Assembly: GCA_023430365.1 (NCBI GenBank)
Contig: JAEZAS010000457.1
Span: 1 to 21,287 of the forward strand
DNA: 21,287 bases
Source: Planctomycetota bacterium
GTDB lineage: Bacteria > Planctomycetota > Planctomycetia > Pirellulales > Pirellulaceae
Direction: 5' to 3'
In this document: positions 20,866-21,287 of the stretch, piece after piece
How positions within the stretch are numbered: position 1 is the stretch's first letter
Layout of the letters: each line of letters opens with the position of its first letter
Made by a program: the position numbers and the translations under genes
Notes under the pieces: model-generated
What the model was told of the DNA's origin: nothing
The model's input: only the letters and a program-made list of their open reading frames with translations
The model's database searches: none

Positions 20866-20894
20866 TGGGCAAACGGTAGCTGAATTCGCCAGAA

Positions 20895-20948
20895 GTCAGA
20901 CGCCCTGCGACTGGAGAGCGGATTTGTCTGAATTCTGGCGATTCAGCT
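20895..20948 (+). repeat. Dispersed ~55-bp element, copy C
   Basis: Third copy, same orientation as those at 2367 and 8695, 30 bp after the DUF1501 stop. It opens with GTCAGACG and has the GATTTGTCTGAATTCTGGCG core ending ATTCAGCT. In addition, AGCTGAATTCGCCAGAA at 20879-20895, just before the element, is nearly the exact complement of its end, so the whole copy is bounded by a roughly 16-bp inverted repeat and could fold into a larger hairpin. Confidence 0.7.
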
Positions 20949-20994
20949 GTGATGAATTCTTTGCCGAACTCATCTGCTGCCGCCGAATGGTCCG

Positions 20995-21287
20995 ATGAAC
21001 GCCACCGACGAGAGAACCGATTCTTCGCCGAAGCTGCCAACGCGTTCGCAGCTGCAAGCCGAAGCGTTCGGACTCTCGCCGCGCACGCCCGAGTGGATGA
21101 AAGCCCGGCGCAGTGCTGCGTCTGGCAAGGGCCCGACGCCAAAGCCGCCATCCGCCGACGACACGTGGGTGGTCGCCGCCAGCCGGAGCGATGGCTGGCA
21201 ACTTGACCGATTCGCAGTGCTCCTCGAGCGGCATGCGATTGACGCCGAAGTCGATCGCGTCGCCGGTGTGCTGCGTGTGCGTCGCCC
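20995..21287 (+). CDS. Unrecognised partial ORF running off the window
   Basis: A frame open from ATG at 20995 to the last base (97 codons, no stop), so it is a 5' part if real. The translation begins MNATDERTDSSPKLPTRSQ and continues with LQAEAFGLSPRTPEWMKARR, then a Pro/Lys-rich stretch and a compact segment WQLDRFAVLLERHAIDAEVDR. Third codon positions are rich in G and C, as in neighbouring genes, and an in-frame TGA at 20953 limits the upstream extent. There is no clear Shine-Dalgarno. Competing frames (20949-21206 plus strand, 20896-21234 minus strand) look less protein-like. I do not recognise a domain; the last segment might begin a DUF2007-like fold, but that is a guess. Confidence 0.5.
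   Translation, partial: MNATDERTDSSPKLPTRSQLQAEAFGLSPRTPEWMKARRSAASGKGPTPKPPSADDTWVVAASRSDGWQLDRFAVLLERHAIDAEVDRVAGVLRVRR

Noticed and set aside
20949..21206. 85-aa ORF on the plus strand in another frame near the right edge
   Set aside because: Overlaps the longer open frame at 20995, has poorer codon composition and no recognisable sequence.
1..21287. CRISPR array, insertion sequence, prophage or defence cassette
   Set aside because: No regular repeat-spacer array, transposase, integrase, phage structural gene or known defence gene was found on either strand.

Overview
The window looks like a high-GC piece of a planctomycete chromosome (Planctomycetota, probably near Pirellulales). The evidence is a set of families that is dense in that phylum: a PSCyt1/DUF1549/DUF1553 protein followed by a DUF1501 protein, a DUF1559 protein, a secreted two-domain DUF1080 protein, and a small HPGPRA/WWERLLYR protein. 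Both edges cut a gene. There is no sign of a phage, transposon, plasmid or CRISPR array. No RNA gene was recognised.

Layout. 1-1263 (+): C-terminal part of an aspartate kinase with four ACT domains. 1389-6439 (-): ribokinase-like kinase, MnmE and a YidC with a PDZ-like insert; yidC-mnmE is the conserved bacterial order. 6704-8438 (-): two tandem paralogous calcineurin-like phosphoesterases, each exactly 250 aa. 8810-11483 (+): TsaB, a secreted retropepsin-like protease with a coiled coil, and a DUF2306 membrane protein. 11429-13301 (-): a DUF1559 protein and an ArsR-regulator/AHSA1 pair with a well-formed promoter and operator-like dyad. 13342-14138: a G/T-skewed non-coding region. 14139-15566 (+): secreted DUF1080 protein, meeting a small planctomycete-type protein (-) at a shared CTAG stop. 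16270-20865 (+): the PSCyt1/DUF1549/DUF1553 plus DUF1501 operon. 20995-end (+): an open, unrecognised partial ORF.

How the genes relate. Much of the set is housekeeping: lysine/threonine pathway entry, tRNA wobble-U modification (MnmE), tRNA t6A modification (TsaB) and membrane-protein insertion (YidC). The rest is planctomycete envelope or secreted biology: the DUF1549/1501 pair, DUF1080, DUF1559 and the periplasmic protease.

The least expected signal is between genes. The spacers carry (i) a roughly 55-bp element present three times in the same orientation, ending in a hairpin; (ii) degenerate tandem arrays of 7-nt or 8-nt units at or near the 3' ends of minus-strand genes, two of them touching the stop codon; (iii) several REP-like hairpins; and (iv) a cluster of an ARGKGTTGT direct repeat next to a perfect 18-bp dyad. 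No complete new enzyme system is evident from the sequence alone. The repeat families and the 13.3-14.1 kb non-coding region deserve the most attention.
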